From Synechococcus sp. NOUM97013 (GTDB taxonomy: Bacteria; Cyanobacteriota; Cyanobacteriia; PCC-6307; Cyanobiaceae), in NCBI RefSeq assembly GCF_014279815.1, contig NZ_CP047941.1, forward strand, positions 992,001-1,056,000: a stretch of DNA of 64,000 bases, written 5' to 3'. The position numbers and the translations under genes are program-made. This document shows, one piece after another, positions 44,646 to 52,582 of this stretch (the stretch's first letter is position 1; each line of letters opens with the position of its first letter). Below the pieces are notes generated by a model. The model did no database searches, was not told where the DNA came from, and saw nothing but the letters and a program-made list of their open reading frames with translations.

Positions 44646-44829
44646 ATCTTTCCTGACGAAAACTCAGGGTCTCACTCACGATGCTTCTCTATGAAATTGT
44701 CACACATCTTGTTAGGTTAATCCCGATCTATAGAATCTCGGCCAACTTCCTATATCTCTCTTCAATCAGTCCATCGTTGATCAGTCACTCAATAACCCTG
44801 GATCCTCACCAAATGATTGGATCATTTTG
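44646..44829. other. AT-rich gap with nothing recognised
   Basis: No coding pattern, hairpin with T tail or known operator is visible between the channel gene and the next small membrane protein. Base composition is visibly richer in A and T than the core regions. Confidence 0.4.
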
Positions 44830-45252
44830 ATGCACTTTGAAGTAGGCTTGCTCAATCGCTCGAAACATCTAATGCAGATAGTGCAGTATCTAAAGGATAA
44901 ATTCAATCCCTCTAGGCCTATGGGGAGAAAGAATTTTGTTTGGAGCTATCTTCTTACCATATGTGTCTATGCACCCATCGCGTGGAACTTGCCTGGCATG
45001 GATGAAATGCCAGCCTCTGCTACTACGATTCTGTTGCTTCAATTGATCAGTATCCCTCAAAACTTACTGCTCTTTCGACGGTCTAGTGCTGCGGGAATTC
45101 CAACAGCACTTGTGATTTTATGTTGGTTCCTTACGCCGATTCATCTTATGGCAGAAGGAGGCTTGCTCGAATTTGCTATCCATTGGTATCAATTTGTGCT
45201 GATGCTGTTCATTTTATTTAAAAAGAACATAGTAGATCCGGTTGCTCCATGA
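44830..45252 (+). CDS. small four-TM protein, unknown
   Basis: The 140-residue protein has a soluble N-terminus (SKHLMQIVQYLKDKFNPSRP) and about four membrane segments (from WSYLLTICVYAPIAW to WYQFVLMLFILF). RPMGRKNFVWSYL resembles the start of DUF805-type proteins, but the match is weak. The codon use is AT-rich, like the rest of the island. Confidence 0.6.
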   Translation: MHFEVGLLNRSKHLMQIVQYLKDKFNPSRPMGRKNFVWSYLLTICVYAPIAWNLPGMDEMPASATTILLLQLISIPQNLLLFRRSSAAGIPTALVILCWFLTPIHLMAEGGLLEFAIHWYQFVLMLFILFKKNIVDPVAP

Positions 45253-45446
45253 AGCTGATTTTTTCACACATCATCCATTCAATTCTTTTATCCTCTAATA
45301 TCTTTGAGGTTCTGTTCAGTAGGTTTTCAAGGTTTGGCTCTCTTGGTGGCCTGAATCTATGTCTTGCGAGTTTCATCTGAATGATCCAGGAGACTAGGCT
45401 AAGCTCCTTGGTTAATCAGCTTCTTGATGAGAACAGCTTTATATCT

Positions 45447-45584
45447 TTAAATGTTCCTGTCTTCAATCTCTTCTAACTTAAAGTATTGGAGACAGTGATA
45501 GTCCCGGTACTCGCGACTTCGGATGACATCAGTCAGAAAGCTCTTCCAGGTGTTCAGAATGTCTTGTACTGGATCGGTTACCAT
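45447..45584 (-). CDS. possible 45-residue protein or remnant
   Basis: From ATG 45584 the frame encodes a charged, aromatic-rich peptide (DPVQDILNTWKSFLTDVIRS then EYRDYHCLQYFKLEE). Open frame continues upstream to a stop without another ATG, so it may be the end of a decayed larger gene. It was found by reading both strands of an otherwise empty 570-base stretch (45253-45825). Confidence 0.4.
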   Translation of the reverse strand: MVTDPVQDILNTWKSFLTDVIRSREYRDYHCLQYFKLEEIEDRNI

Positions 45585-45720
45585 TCGATGGTTTCCAACA
45601 GGACGACGACGAGGGGTTTGAGTTGTCTGTGAGTTACTGATTTCAATACTTGTTTAGAGATCACCTAAATAACAGTGGTTATCACGATATGACGCCTACA
45701 AATCCAGGGTTGGGCTATTG

Positions 45721-45774
45721 GCACACAAGAGGGGGGATTGAATTTCCTCTATAGGTCAGTCCCCTTTTGTGTGT
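45721..45774. other. long imperfect hairpin
   Basis: CACACAAGAGGGG pairs with CCCCTTTTGTGTG (one mismatch or wobble) across a 26-base loop. It lies 52 bases before a small membrane-protein gene. It might be a terminator, an RNA structure or a trace of a mobile element. Confidence 0.4.
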
Positions 45775-45825
45775 CTACATTCGGGTAGTGGTTGCTTCAC
45801 AACCCTGGATCTCTAGGATGAGCTT

Positions 45826-46152
45826 TTGAGTAATCAAGGTTTAATGTTTGCAGTAATCCTTCTTCCTCCACTTCTCTTTGCGGTTGTGGGTGGTCTCGGT
45901 GTTTCCATCCTTGCAGTTGGGTTTTTAGGTCAAAAGAAGCCGTGGTTCGGCAAAAACGACCTGCTTTGTTTCTTGGGGATCTGTCTTGGTGCTTTTATCT
46001 GGGTGTTATTGATCGCGTTGATTCCTGTTGGTCAGGTCGGTTCAAACAGCTTGGAAGGTTATCCAGCACTGTTGCTGAAAGCTTTAATGCTTGGCCTGGC
46101 ACCTGTATCTGCACTACCCGCACTTATGGCTTACGGCCCTAGAAAGAAATAA
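45826..46152 (+). CDS. small three-TM protein, unknown
   Basis: The 108-residue hydrophobic protein has three membrane segments (LLPPLLFAVVGGLGVSILAV; LCFLGICLGAFIWVLLIAL; LLLKALMLGLAPVSALPAL) and a basic end. TTG 45826 has AGGA at good spacing; ATG 45844 with AAGG is the alternative. No family is recognised. Confidence 0.6.
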   Translation: MSNQGLMFAVILLPPLLFAVVGGLGVSILAVGFLGQKKPWFGKNDLLCFLGICLGAFIWVLLIALIPVGQVGSNSLEGYPALLLKALMLGLAPVSALPALMAYGPRKK

Positions 46153-46229
46153 CTTAATACTTTTGTGCTCCAAAGACTAGGGATATGGTTTTAACATATC
46201 AAGCAAATCGGATACAAGAAAGAATGTGG

Positions 46230-46564
46230 TTAGAAGAAGGCATCGAGACCTTGACGATAGTTTTGTAGAGTAGAATCAATGTTTTCCTGACTACCTGAGC
46301 GAGAAATATCCCCATTACGTTGAAGAGTCATATATGAATATTCCTCGTCATGAAGGTGGAATCCTCCACATCTGATATCAGGGCTTTAGACGATAGTCAC
46401 CGGAAGTTGTGTTGTAGTAGAGAGCACCTGCTGCAACATCACCAGTCCCTGCTGTCGAGTCATCAGAATATTCACCAATACCCAAAAGGGTTCTGGTTGC
46501 CGATGCCTAGCCTCCAGCACACAATCTAGTCGACATCGCAAAACTCATACCATTCCATGCTGAC
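46230..46564 (-). pseudogene. frameshifted, interrupted remnant of phage-like protein
   Basis: Between the TPR gene stop and 46230 the minus strand reads as protein if two lesions are repaired. The first segment, NGMSFAMSTRLCAGG, ends at TAG (46507-46509). It resumes as SATRTLLGIGEYSDDS and GALYYNTTSGDYRL to a frameshift near 46385. It then continues as GFHLHDEEYSYMTLQRNGD and ends IDSTLQNYRQGLDAFF at TAA 46230. The Gly/Ser/Tyr-rich style recalls phage structural or surface proteins, but the family was not identified. Confidence 0.55.
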
Positions 46565-47251
46565 TTATTTGCAGGCGTCGGGATTGCTTTCAAGGATTCC
46601 GATTGCCACTGGATCACCAAGTGATGCTGCTTTCTTGAAGTCTTTGCAGGCGTCAGTGACATTGCCTTGCCTGTTGTAGTTCTTTGCGCGATGTAGGTAA
46701 GCGCGTTCGTAATTGGGATCTATTTCTATCGCCTTGTTCAAATCGATAAGTGCTTCATCATAGTTCCCAAGCGCTGACTTCATTTCGCCTCGGTTGCTAT
46801 AAGCACTTGTAAAGTTTTCATTGAGGCCAATTGCTTTATTCATGTCAAGGATTGCACCGCCTGGATTATCCAGCATTGCCTTTGCAACGCCACGCGTTTC
46901 ATACGCCTCTGGGATGTTTGGATCAAGTTCTATTGCTTTGTTGGCGTCACCCAGCGCTTCTTGTGGTTTATTTAACCCTAATAGCGCTGATGCTCGTGAG
47001 AAGTATGCATACCCATTATTGGGTTCTTCCTTGATGAGTTCGTTGAAATCTTCTAGTGCACCTTGGTAGTCACCTGAGTGCCATTTCTCTTCACCGCTTA
47101 TTTGCAAAGGGTTCAGTTCCTTTGAAGGGAAATTGAACCAAGGCGTTTTAATCGATGGACCCTCGAAGGTTATGGATGTATTCCCGCAACCCGTTGTGCT
47201 CAAAGTGCAGAGTGCCAGTGCGAGTGCTGCCAGGGATCTATGGAGAGGCAT
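46565..47251 (-). CDS. TPR-repeat lipoprotein
   Basis: The 228-residue protein has a lipoprotein signal (LCTLSTTGC, Cys22) and four to five tetratricopeptide repeats from about residue 55 on (GDYQGALEDFNELIKEEPNN, ALGDANKAIELDPNIPEAYE, ALIDLNKAIEIDPNYERAYL). It should be anchored at the outer face of a membrane and mediate protein contacts. Partner unknown. Confidence 0.82.
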   Translation of the reverse strand: MPLHRSLAALALALCTLSTTGCGNTSITFEGPSIKTPWFNFPSKELNPLQISGEEKWHSGDYQGALEDFNELIKEEPNNGYAYFSRASALLGLNKPQEALGDANKAIELDPNIPEAYETRGVAKAMLDNPGGAILDMNKAIGLNENFTSAYSNRGEMKSALGNYDEALIDLNKAIEIDPNYERAYLHRAKNYNRQGNVTDACKDFKKAASLGDPVAIGILESNPDACK

Positions 47252-47323
47252 CTGCTTAGGTGTCCGCTGTTCCTAAGGTAGGAAGGATCTTGAATCAGGC
47301 ATGCAAGTGCTCTTGAGGCGCTT

Positions 47324-47782
47324 TTACTCAAAGACCTCTTTCTGCGGAGCCTCGTATGCAGATTTGTTTGATGCTTCACAACTACCGCGGAAACTGCCTG
47401 AGTCTTCAATAAAGCGGTCTCTATCATTTTGGTAGATAGTTCCAACTACTCCTCCTGGAGTTTCGTATTGAAGATGTGTTGTGTATTCTTCATAGATACT
47501 TCCACTCTCCTTCACTGTTTTCCAAGCAATTTGCCTTTGGTTTATATCCGTCGTGAATTCATTTGCAACCTCTGGTTCAGTTGAGTCAAACACTACATCC
47601 TCCTTGGTGTCGATTTTGTAATGGATTACATCATCTGTCTCCCTTTTGGATATCTGTTCGCCGAGGTTCCAGTCAAATACAGTTCTCTCGATAGTTACTT
47701 CGCATTTCAGGTATAAAAAGTCATCAGCAAGCGCAGGTGATGTTGTAAGAAGCAGGGTTGTGATGAGTAGTGGGAGTTTCAT
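47324..47782 (-). CDS. secreted hypothetical protein
   Basis: The 152-residue protein has a clear signal peptide (LPLLITTLLLTTSPALA) and a beta-rich, charged mature part with two Cys (LKCEV and GSCEAS) that may form a disulfide. No family is recognised. It is the first of the small secreted genes of the island. Confidence 0.65.
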   Translation of the reverse strand: MKLPLLITTLLLTTSPALADDFLYLKCEVTIERTVFDWNLGEQISKRETDDVIHYKIDTKEDVVFDSTEPEVANEFTTDINQRQIAWKTVKESGSIYEEYTTHLQYETPGGVVGTIYQNDRDRFIEDSGSFRGSCEASNKSAYEAPQKEVFE

Positions 47783-48218
47783 TCTCAGAGTCTAGGTAAA
47801 GGAATTGGGTTTGTTTGTGGATGGATCATGCTGAACACCGTGCTTTGTCCTGTTTGAAGGAGAAAGGGGAATGCTTTAGATAGTCACATGACACCCAAGG
47901 ACCAATGACATCTTGATGACCCTCTACATCTTGGAGAACTGGTTTCAGCGCAACGAGCCAATGCCCCCAGAGGCTTAAGCCCTGGCTTTCCATTGGTCGC
48001 CGAGACCTAGGGGAAACCGGCAGTGGAGGTGATAAGACTGGACTGGATCGACTCCGTGATGACCGAGGCAGAGTCAGACTGACCTACAGCCTGGAGCCTA
48101 GGAGTCTGTATGTGATCGGTATCCTCATATGGGGGATGTAGTTTTGGAGCCCCATAAGAGACAATCCACCAATGCAATTGCCTTCTGCCTTCGGTTTGAA
48201 GTGTTGCGATTCCGCCTA
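47783..48218. other. 436-base gap with only weak coding traces
   Basis: A 20-residue frame (ATG 47916 to TAA 47978, MTLYILENWFQRNEPMPPEA) looks protein-like but has no close ribosome binding site. A second frame is open to 48141 without a start codon. No structured RNA or operator was recognised. Confidence 0.35.
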
Positions 48219-48605
48219 CTAAAACTGGAAGGTTGTTTTGACGTGCACGAAACCATCATCAGGGTCTGTGACAGTGGTGGTTACTGGCAAACCATTTAAC
48301 ATTTTCGTATCACACATCGGCCCTATCTCTATAGGTGTTCCATCCTTTATCTCAAAAAAGATTCGCCCCCTGCACTGATAGTCAGTTCTGCGACCTTTGA
48401 AGTTGCCCTTGCTAAACACTTCGTAGAAAGTGACGGTGTTTGTCTCTGAGTTCCAAGTCGCATCATTACCTGTTGTTGTGCTGGGTTCAGAATTCAGGAA
48501 GTAATAAATGCTGACAAACGAACCCTTTACAGCTGGAACTGGATCTACTGCTACTGCAGGAGCTGATACGAGTGCCCATAGGGCAAGGAGAATTCCTGTC
48601 TTCAC
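48219..48605 (-). CDS. secreted hypothetical protein
   Basis: From GTG 48605, with GAGG 9 bases upstream, the 128-residue protein has a signal peptide (KTGILLALWALVSAPAVA) and a beta-rich mature domain with two Cys (YQCRGRIFFEI and GPMCDTK). The longer start TTG 48620 would weaken the signal peptide. Family unknown. Confidence 0.6.
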   Translation of the reverse strand: MKTGILLALWALVSAPAVAVDPVPAVKGSFVSIYYFLNSEPSTTTGNDATWNSETNTVTFYEVFSKGNFKGRRTDYQCRGRIFFEIKDGTPIEIGPMCDTKMLNGLPVTTTVTDPDDGFVHVKTTFQF

Positions 48606-48641
48606 TGGGTTCTGCCTCAAAGACTCCTTAAGTGATACCCG

Positions 48642-48905
48642 CTATCTAGGGTCAGTGGGCACCAACTTCCACTGGGCGTTAGCAGGGACCTCAGGTCCAG
48701 CGTTCATGTTCTCTGGTTCCTTGAAGGTGACCCTCCAGTCAGCAACCCTGCAAGGGACGTAATCACCACGCTCAATACGGACGCCGCCCAGGACAGAAGG
48801 GGCTCCCTGGAAACCGCCGATCCATTCGCTATCAACACCCAGTCCACCACGGAACCAGACCCAGCACCTGGCGTTGGGCTGTGTTGTGGATTGCTTGGCT
48901 GCCAC
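48642..48905 (-). CDS. small hypothetical protein
   Basis: From GTG 48905, preceded by GGGAG at good spacing, the 87-residue protein contains RCWVWFRGGLGVDSEWIGGF and YVPCRVADWRVTF. The many Trp and Gly and two Cys give a compact beta-rich look. No signal peptide. It lies 36 bases upstream of the secreted-protein gene in the same direction. Confidence 0.55.
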   Translation of the reverse strand: MAAKQSTTQPNARCWVWFRGGLGVDSEWIGGFQGAPSVLGGVRIERGDYVPCRVADWRVTFKEPENMNAGPEVPANAQWKLVPTDPR

Positions 48906-49030
48906 GTGGGCTCCCGTTGTGAGCAGACCTTAATGAGCATTAGTCAATGAGCGGTCTTTCTCAGGTATTTGTTCCCAGTCCTATGCCAGAACAAAAGGGT
49001 CCACGGTGAGTGGATTCCAAATGGGTTGGG

Positions 49031-49062
49031 AGGTCGACCACGGGGGTGGTCGGCTCTTTTTT
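49031..49062 (+). terminator. orphan plus-strand terminator
   Basis: CGACCAC-GGGG-GTGGTCG is followed by CTCTTTTTT on the plus strand. No plus-strand gene lies upstream in this stretch, so it may end a short unannotated RNA. Confidence 0.5.
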
Positions 49063-49111
49063 ATGAATTGCGGTGGTTGTCAAGGATCAATTCTGAATAG
49101 GAATTCAGACA

Positions 49112-49136
49112 ATAAAAAAGCCCGCTAAATGCGGGC
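49112..49136 (-). terminator. distal terminator of first Nif11 cassette
   Basis: GCCCGC-TAAAT-GCGGGC has six A before it on the plus strand, giving a U run on the minus-strand transcript. It is nearly identical to the terminator at 49618. Confidence 0.7.
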
Positions 49137-49191
49137 GATGGTGCCAGGTATTGACGGCTGATTGATGGGGTTAATCAGACGATTGAAGCAA

Positions 49192-49216
49192 TAAAAACCC
49201 CTGTCAATGCAGGGGC
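49192..49216 (-). terminator. proximal terminator of first Nif11 cassette
   Basis: CCCCTG-TCAATG-CAGGGG followed on the minus strand by a U run lies 52 bases after the first precursor gene stop. With the distal one it makes a tandem terminator. Confidence 0.65.
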
Positions 49217-49267
49217 TTTGGGAGCGTAGGATCTCAAAAACCGCCGCTGCACCTCCCCACTAGTCTC

Positions 49268-49558
49268 TCAGCGATCCTGCTGTCCTGGGTAGCCAGCCAT
49301 AGGTAAATCAAAACACCCAAAAATCTCAACCTCCAAGACGCTTAAATGACCGCCACCAGCTGCAGCTTCCAGCTCATCGTCTGACACTTCTCCCGATTGC
49401 GATTGCATTGATTGAATATCTTCTGCGGTAATTGAAAATCCAGCTTCTTTGGCGATTTGAAGAGCAGCTTCAGGAGTGGTTGCTGCCTTGAGCTTTTCCT
49501 GCAATTCGGTATCAGATTTAACCTTTTCTGGAAATGCCTTGAGTTGCTCTTCTGGCAT
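49268..49558 (-). CDS. Nif11-type leader precursor peptide
   Basis: The 96-residue protein starts PEEQLKAFPEKVKSDTELQE and ends its leader with DDELEAAAGG (residues 60-69), the Nif11 leader with double-Gly cleavage site seen in prochlorosin precursors. The core of 27 residues or so has one Ser (in HLSVLE) and one Cys (IFGCFD), so at most one lanthionine ring. A Pro at position 10 replaces the usual Leu. No modifying LanM is in the window; a distant ProcM-type enzyme would be required. Confidence 0.75.
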   Translation of the reverse strand: MPEEQLKAFPEKVKSDTELQEKLKAATTPEAALQIAKEAGFSITAEDIQSMQSQSGEVSDDELEAAAGGGHLSVLEVEIFGCFDLPMAGYPGQQDR

Positions 49559-49617
49559 TGGAAGGTGTGGAGCTACAGGCTTGTCATAGCAACAGTCGGC
49601 AGCAATGTCAGTTGGCA

Positions 49618-49642
49618 ATAAATAAGCCCGCTAAGTGCGGGC
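49618..49642 (-). terminator. terminator of second Nif11 cassette
   Basis: GCCCGC-TAAGT-GCGGGC with AATAAATAA on one side differs by few bases from the copy at 49112, showing that the cassette was duplicated with its terminator. Confidence 0.7.
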
Positions 49643-49715
49643 GTGTGGCACCTCTGCTACATCGTATATGGGCTTCAAAGATTTTTGTTATTTTTTATCG
49701 GGACTAATGCTGACT

Positions 49716-49955
49716 TCATTGACATAATTCCGATTCCGATGGTCTAATAATCCAAATACCACCAGCCGCTGCTTCTAGTTCGGCGTCAGAGACTTCTGAT
49801 TGAGCCTTCTTCAAGTCATCAGCTGAAATCATAAAGCCAGCGTCTTTTGCCATCGCCACAACAGCATCGGCATCAGCAGCTGCCTTGAGCTTCTCCTGAA
49901 GACCAGTGTCTCCTTTGACTTTTTCCAGGAACGCTCTGAGTTGCTCTTCTGACAT
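49716..49955 (-). CDS. Nif11-type leader precursor peptide
   Basis: The 79-residue protein has a textbook Nif11 leader (SEEQLRAFLEKVKGDTGLQE, then ISADDLKKAQSEVSDAELEAAAGG). It is cleaved after Gly66 to release a 13-residue core, IWIIRPSESELCQ. Two Ser precede one Cys, so a single thioether ring is possible, as in prochlorosins. Sequence 5' of its ATG is nearly the same as that of the first precursor, implying tandem duplication. Confidence 0.8.
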   Translation of the reverse strand: MSEEQLRAFLEKVKGDTGLQEKLKAAADADAVVAMAKDAGFMISADDLKKAQSEVSDAELEAAAGGIWIIRPSESELCQ

Positions 49956-50026
49956 TGGAGGGCGTGGAGCTACAGCCTTGTCATAGCAACGGTCGGCAGC
50001 AGTATTCAGCCCTAGTGCGTCAATGC

Positions 50027-50593
50027 TCAGGCAGGAATGAGCTGATCTCCAAAACAAGGCCAAGTGCCGATATTCATGCTGCCGTCCGGGCAGGTTGTTC
50101 GGTAATAAATCGCCGAAAATGCATTACGTGCTTGACCCAAATTGAACGCACGCCACAGGTCCGCATCCCTCAGGTCTGCACGCTCCAGGTCCGCACCCCT
50201 CAGGTCCGCACTCCTCAGGTCCGCACGCCACAGGTCCGCACCCCTCAGGTCCGCCTCCCTCAGGTCCGCATGTATTAGGAACGCATTCCTCAGGTCCGCC
50301 TCCCTAAGGTCCGCCCAGCTCAGGTTTGCATCAAAGAAATTTCTCCGTGCGCCATCTGGGAACCATTCAGGTTGCCATCTCACACCAGGTCCTTGATAAG
50401 TGGTCGGAAGGCTTTCGGCACCAATGATCTCGTCGTCTTCTGCCTCTTTGCCAAAGAAGCTTTCAAGAGGCCCGATCAGGGAGTCGGTGGGGGTCCCTGG
50501 CTTATCGCAATCACAATCTTCTGCTTTCTCTATTGGCGTCGTCTCTGAAAAGGGATCCGAATCGAAGTAGTAGAACCAGTTGGCATTTGCCAT
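50027..50593 (-). CDS. pentapeptide-repeat protein
   Basis: The 188-residue protein has an acidic N-terminus with paired Cys (EDCDCDKPG), then about 14 pentapeptide repeats of A(D/N)LRX type (about residues 85-160, for example ADLREADLRGADLWRADLRS), which fold as a right-handed quadrilateral helix. Cys residues also occur near the end (TTCPDGS, WPCFGD). No signal peptide is seen. It is in line with the Nif11 cassettes, 72 bases upstream of the second one. Confidence 0.82.
   Translation of the reverse strand: MANANWFYYFDSDPFSETTPIEKAEDCDCDKPGTPTDSLIGPLESFFGKEAEDDEIIGAESLPTTYQGPGVRWQPEWFPDGARRNFFDANLSWADLREADLRNAFLIHADLREADLRGADLWRADLRSADLRGADLERADLRDADLWRAFNLGQARNAFSAIYYRTTCPDGSMNIGTWPCFGDQLIPA
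50150..50335 (-). repeat. 15-bp unit DNA repeats within pentapeptide gene
   Basis: The unit CTCAGGTCCGC recurs about every 15 bases, encoding one pentapeptide each. It is coding repeat structure, not a CRISPR array, since there are no unique spacers. Confidence 0.8.
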
Positions 50594-50775
50594 AACAGGC
50601 AACAGACAATCAATAGCGATTTGATAGCAGTGTTGGATGTCTGCTGAAGCCGATTGTCAGCTAACGGGCTTGGGTCTGGCTGGCAGCGGCTGCAACGACT
50701 CAAACGCTCTGGGGTGAGCCACCAAAGAGCCATTCCCTCATCGGACGCATGCCAGGGCAACGCCCCCAGGGCTCG

Positions 50776-51051
50776 TCATGGGCGCATGTGATTGCTTCTC
50801 ATTCGACTACCAGCCATGGCAGCGAGAGCTACAGCATTCAGCTCGTTGTCATCGCACTTGTCGTCGTCGTTCATTTGCCTGAGGAAGCCCCTCACCTCAT
50901 CTGAGGTCACCGTCATCCCTTTCTCTGCAGCGATCTTCACCATGCGGCGAATCGAGGCATCAGGGTCAGCGGTCATCAGCTTGTACAGCTCACCTTGCAC
51001 CGCAGTAGGCACCCCATCACGCAGTGCCTTGAACTCTTCAAGCGTTGCCAT
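50776..51051 (-). CDS. Nif11-like leader relative, atypical end
   Basis: The 91-residue protein has the same helical plan as Nif11 leaders (EEFKALRDGV, then IRRMVKIAAEKGMTVTSDEV and DDNELNAVALAAMAG). Double Gly is replaced by Ala-Gly. The tail after it is about ten residues, basic, without Cys or Thr. It may be a decayed precursor or a leader-derived protein. It lies upstream of the other peptides in the same direction. Confidence 0.55.
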   Translation of the reverse strand: MATLEEFKALRDGVPTAVQGELYKLMTADPDASIRRMVKIAAEKGMTVTSDEVRGFLRQMNDDDKCDDNELNAVALAAMAGSRMRSNHMRP

Positions 51052-51216
51052 CAGTGGAACTGCAGCGGAACGGTCAGAAAGCTTGTCCTAGCTCGGACAT
51101 ACGACATAGAAAAAGAGCCAACCCCAACAGGTGACCCTTGGAGTACGAACATCTTTATGGCCAAAAAAAATAGGGCCAGCTCGACGCTGACCCCAAGTGC
51201 AAAATGCTTACAACGA

Positions 51217-51534
51217 TTAGGACATCTTGGCGAAAAGCTTCTTGTGGTAATCAACCACATCCTGACAACCGATTACAGGAGTGAAGTCCATTTCAATGCC
51301 GAACTGAGCACGCCATGGCGCGAAGTGCTCAAAGATTTGAGCATCACTTTCAGCTTTGAAGAGGATGGTCACTCGGCCAGCGCCAGGGGCGTGCACGCGG
51401 AACAACATTTCAAAGCCATCAAAGTTGTCCAGCTTTGCCATTTCGCCTGAATCCCACAGCTCACAGAAGCTCTTGTAAGCAGCCAGTTGGCCTTCAATCT
51501 CAGGGAAAACGCAATCCGCGAGATACATCTGCAT
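51217..51534 (-). CDS. DUF3303 family protein
   Basis: The 105-residue soluble protein matches the DUF3303 family: QMYLADCVFPEIEGQLAAYK, GFEMLFRVHAPGAGRVTILF and HFAPWRAQFGIEMDFTPVIG. It has a probable dimeric ferredoxin-like fold. Function is unknown. No other gene is evident between it and the Nif11-like gene (51052-51216). Confidence 0.85.
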   Translation of the reverse strand: MQMYLADCVFPEIEGQLAAYKSFCELWDSGEMAKLDNFDGFEMLFRVHAPGAGRVTILFKAESDAQIFEHFAPWRAQFGIEMDFTPVIGCQDVVDYHKKLFAKMS

Positions 51535-52235
51535 GGGAGCCCAAAAGATAAGGGAACAACCATGTCGTAGCCATCCCCAAGGGTTGCAACTGTTCAGGTG
51601 CTCAGGTCGTAACAGGAGGGCTATGCGATTGCGCCCTGAATCGCAGAACAGAGGCCAAAGAGGGAGGCCGCCCCTCCTGGATAGGAGAGACGGCCTAGCG
51701 CGCTCGTTTGTGCATCGTTCAACCCATCACGTTTGGAACGACAGAAAGGGTCGAAGCTTCTGGCTTGAGGCGCCCTGGGGCCATGCGCTCTAGGAATTGG
51801 GTCGTCTTCTCCGAGGGCACCTCGGGCGGTGCAAGTGGAGCGTCGATTGGCGTGGCTTACCTCTGCGTGCCTACCAAAGGACCGACCCGGATCGTTGTTG
51901 AGACTGTTGGAGCAGGGGCCAGAAAGTCAGTCTGCTTCTTTGTTCTGCTGTGTTGGACCGTCGTCTTGCATGGACGCCTCCGATCTCGTTGGGCTTACTT
52001 TCCACCCTTGAGGCGCGTGTTGGCATCGGTCAAATCGCGCATTGCCTTCTGAGGGGAAAAAGCCGAAAGTCAGAACGGCGTGCCAAACGCGGCGCCTTGA
52101 GGCCATCGATCTGCATGTCGTGCCTGCGTCTTGCCGATCTCCAATGGTTTTGGAAAACGTGACAAGTCTGCGCTGCTCAGCCATGTGCAGTTGCCACAGC
52201 AGCAATCGTGGACGCCACATCTTGTGGGCAAGTGG
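51535..52235. other. 701-base gap without a convincing gene
   Basis: Open frames exist (for example plus strand 51708-52052), but they lack ribosome binding sites and recognisable motifs. GC-rich short inverted segments occur near 51660-51695. This may be decayed sequence at the edge of the accessory island. Confidence 0.35.
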
Positions 52236-52349
52236 TCAGCGCACTTCGGTCGTGAGTTCTTCTTGGGCGGATGGAATTGATCCCTGTGTCATTCCTAAGG
52301 CAATGAGACCTGTGATCATGCAGATATTGATCAATGCGTAGCGTTTCAT
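52236..52349 (-). CDS. possible 37-residue secreted peptide
   Basis: From ATG 52349 the frame has a basic start and hydrophobic segment (KRYALINICMITGLIALGMT) and a short polar tail ending EELTTEVR. It looks like a signal peptide with a small mature part. The ribosome binding site is weak. It is not assigned to any family. Confidence 0.35.
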   Translation of the reverse strand: MKRYALINICMITGLIALGMTQGSIPSAQEELTTEVR

Positions 52350-52582
52350 GGATTCGAGCATCGACCAACGGTTGTTCTAAATTACAGCCCTGAACGGAAA
52401 TAGAATGTCTGATCTATTACAGCGTGCTTAGGGACGCTCGGTGATGAAACGGGTGTCGAGGCAAGGCACCCCAAGCCGTGCGCTTGATGAGCTCTGTGAT
52501 CAAAATCACAGAGTGAAATAATCTCGATCACAACATGCATCATCAGTCTGGGGCATCTTGTGATGATTAACAGGACATGTTC

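Noticed and set aside
50150-50335. Regular short repeats resembling a CRISPR array
   Set aside because: The period is 15 bases with no unique spacers, and it encodes pentapeptide repeats in frame.
51708-52052. 114-codon plus-strand frame in the island gap
   Set aside because: No ribosome binding site or motif; composition looks like random GC-rich sequence.
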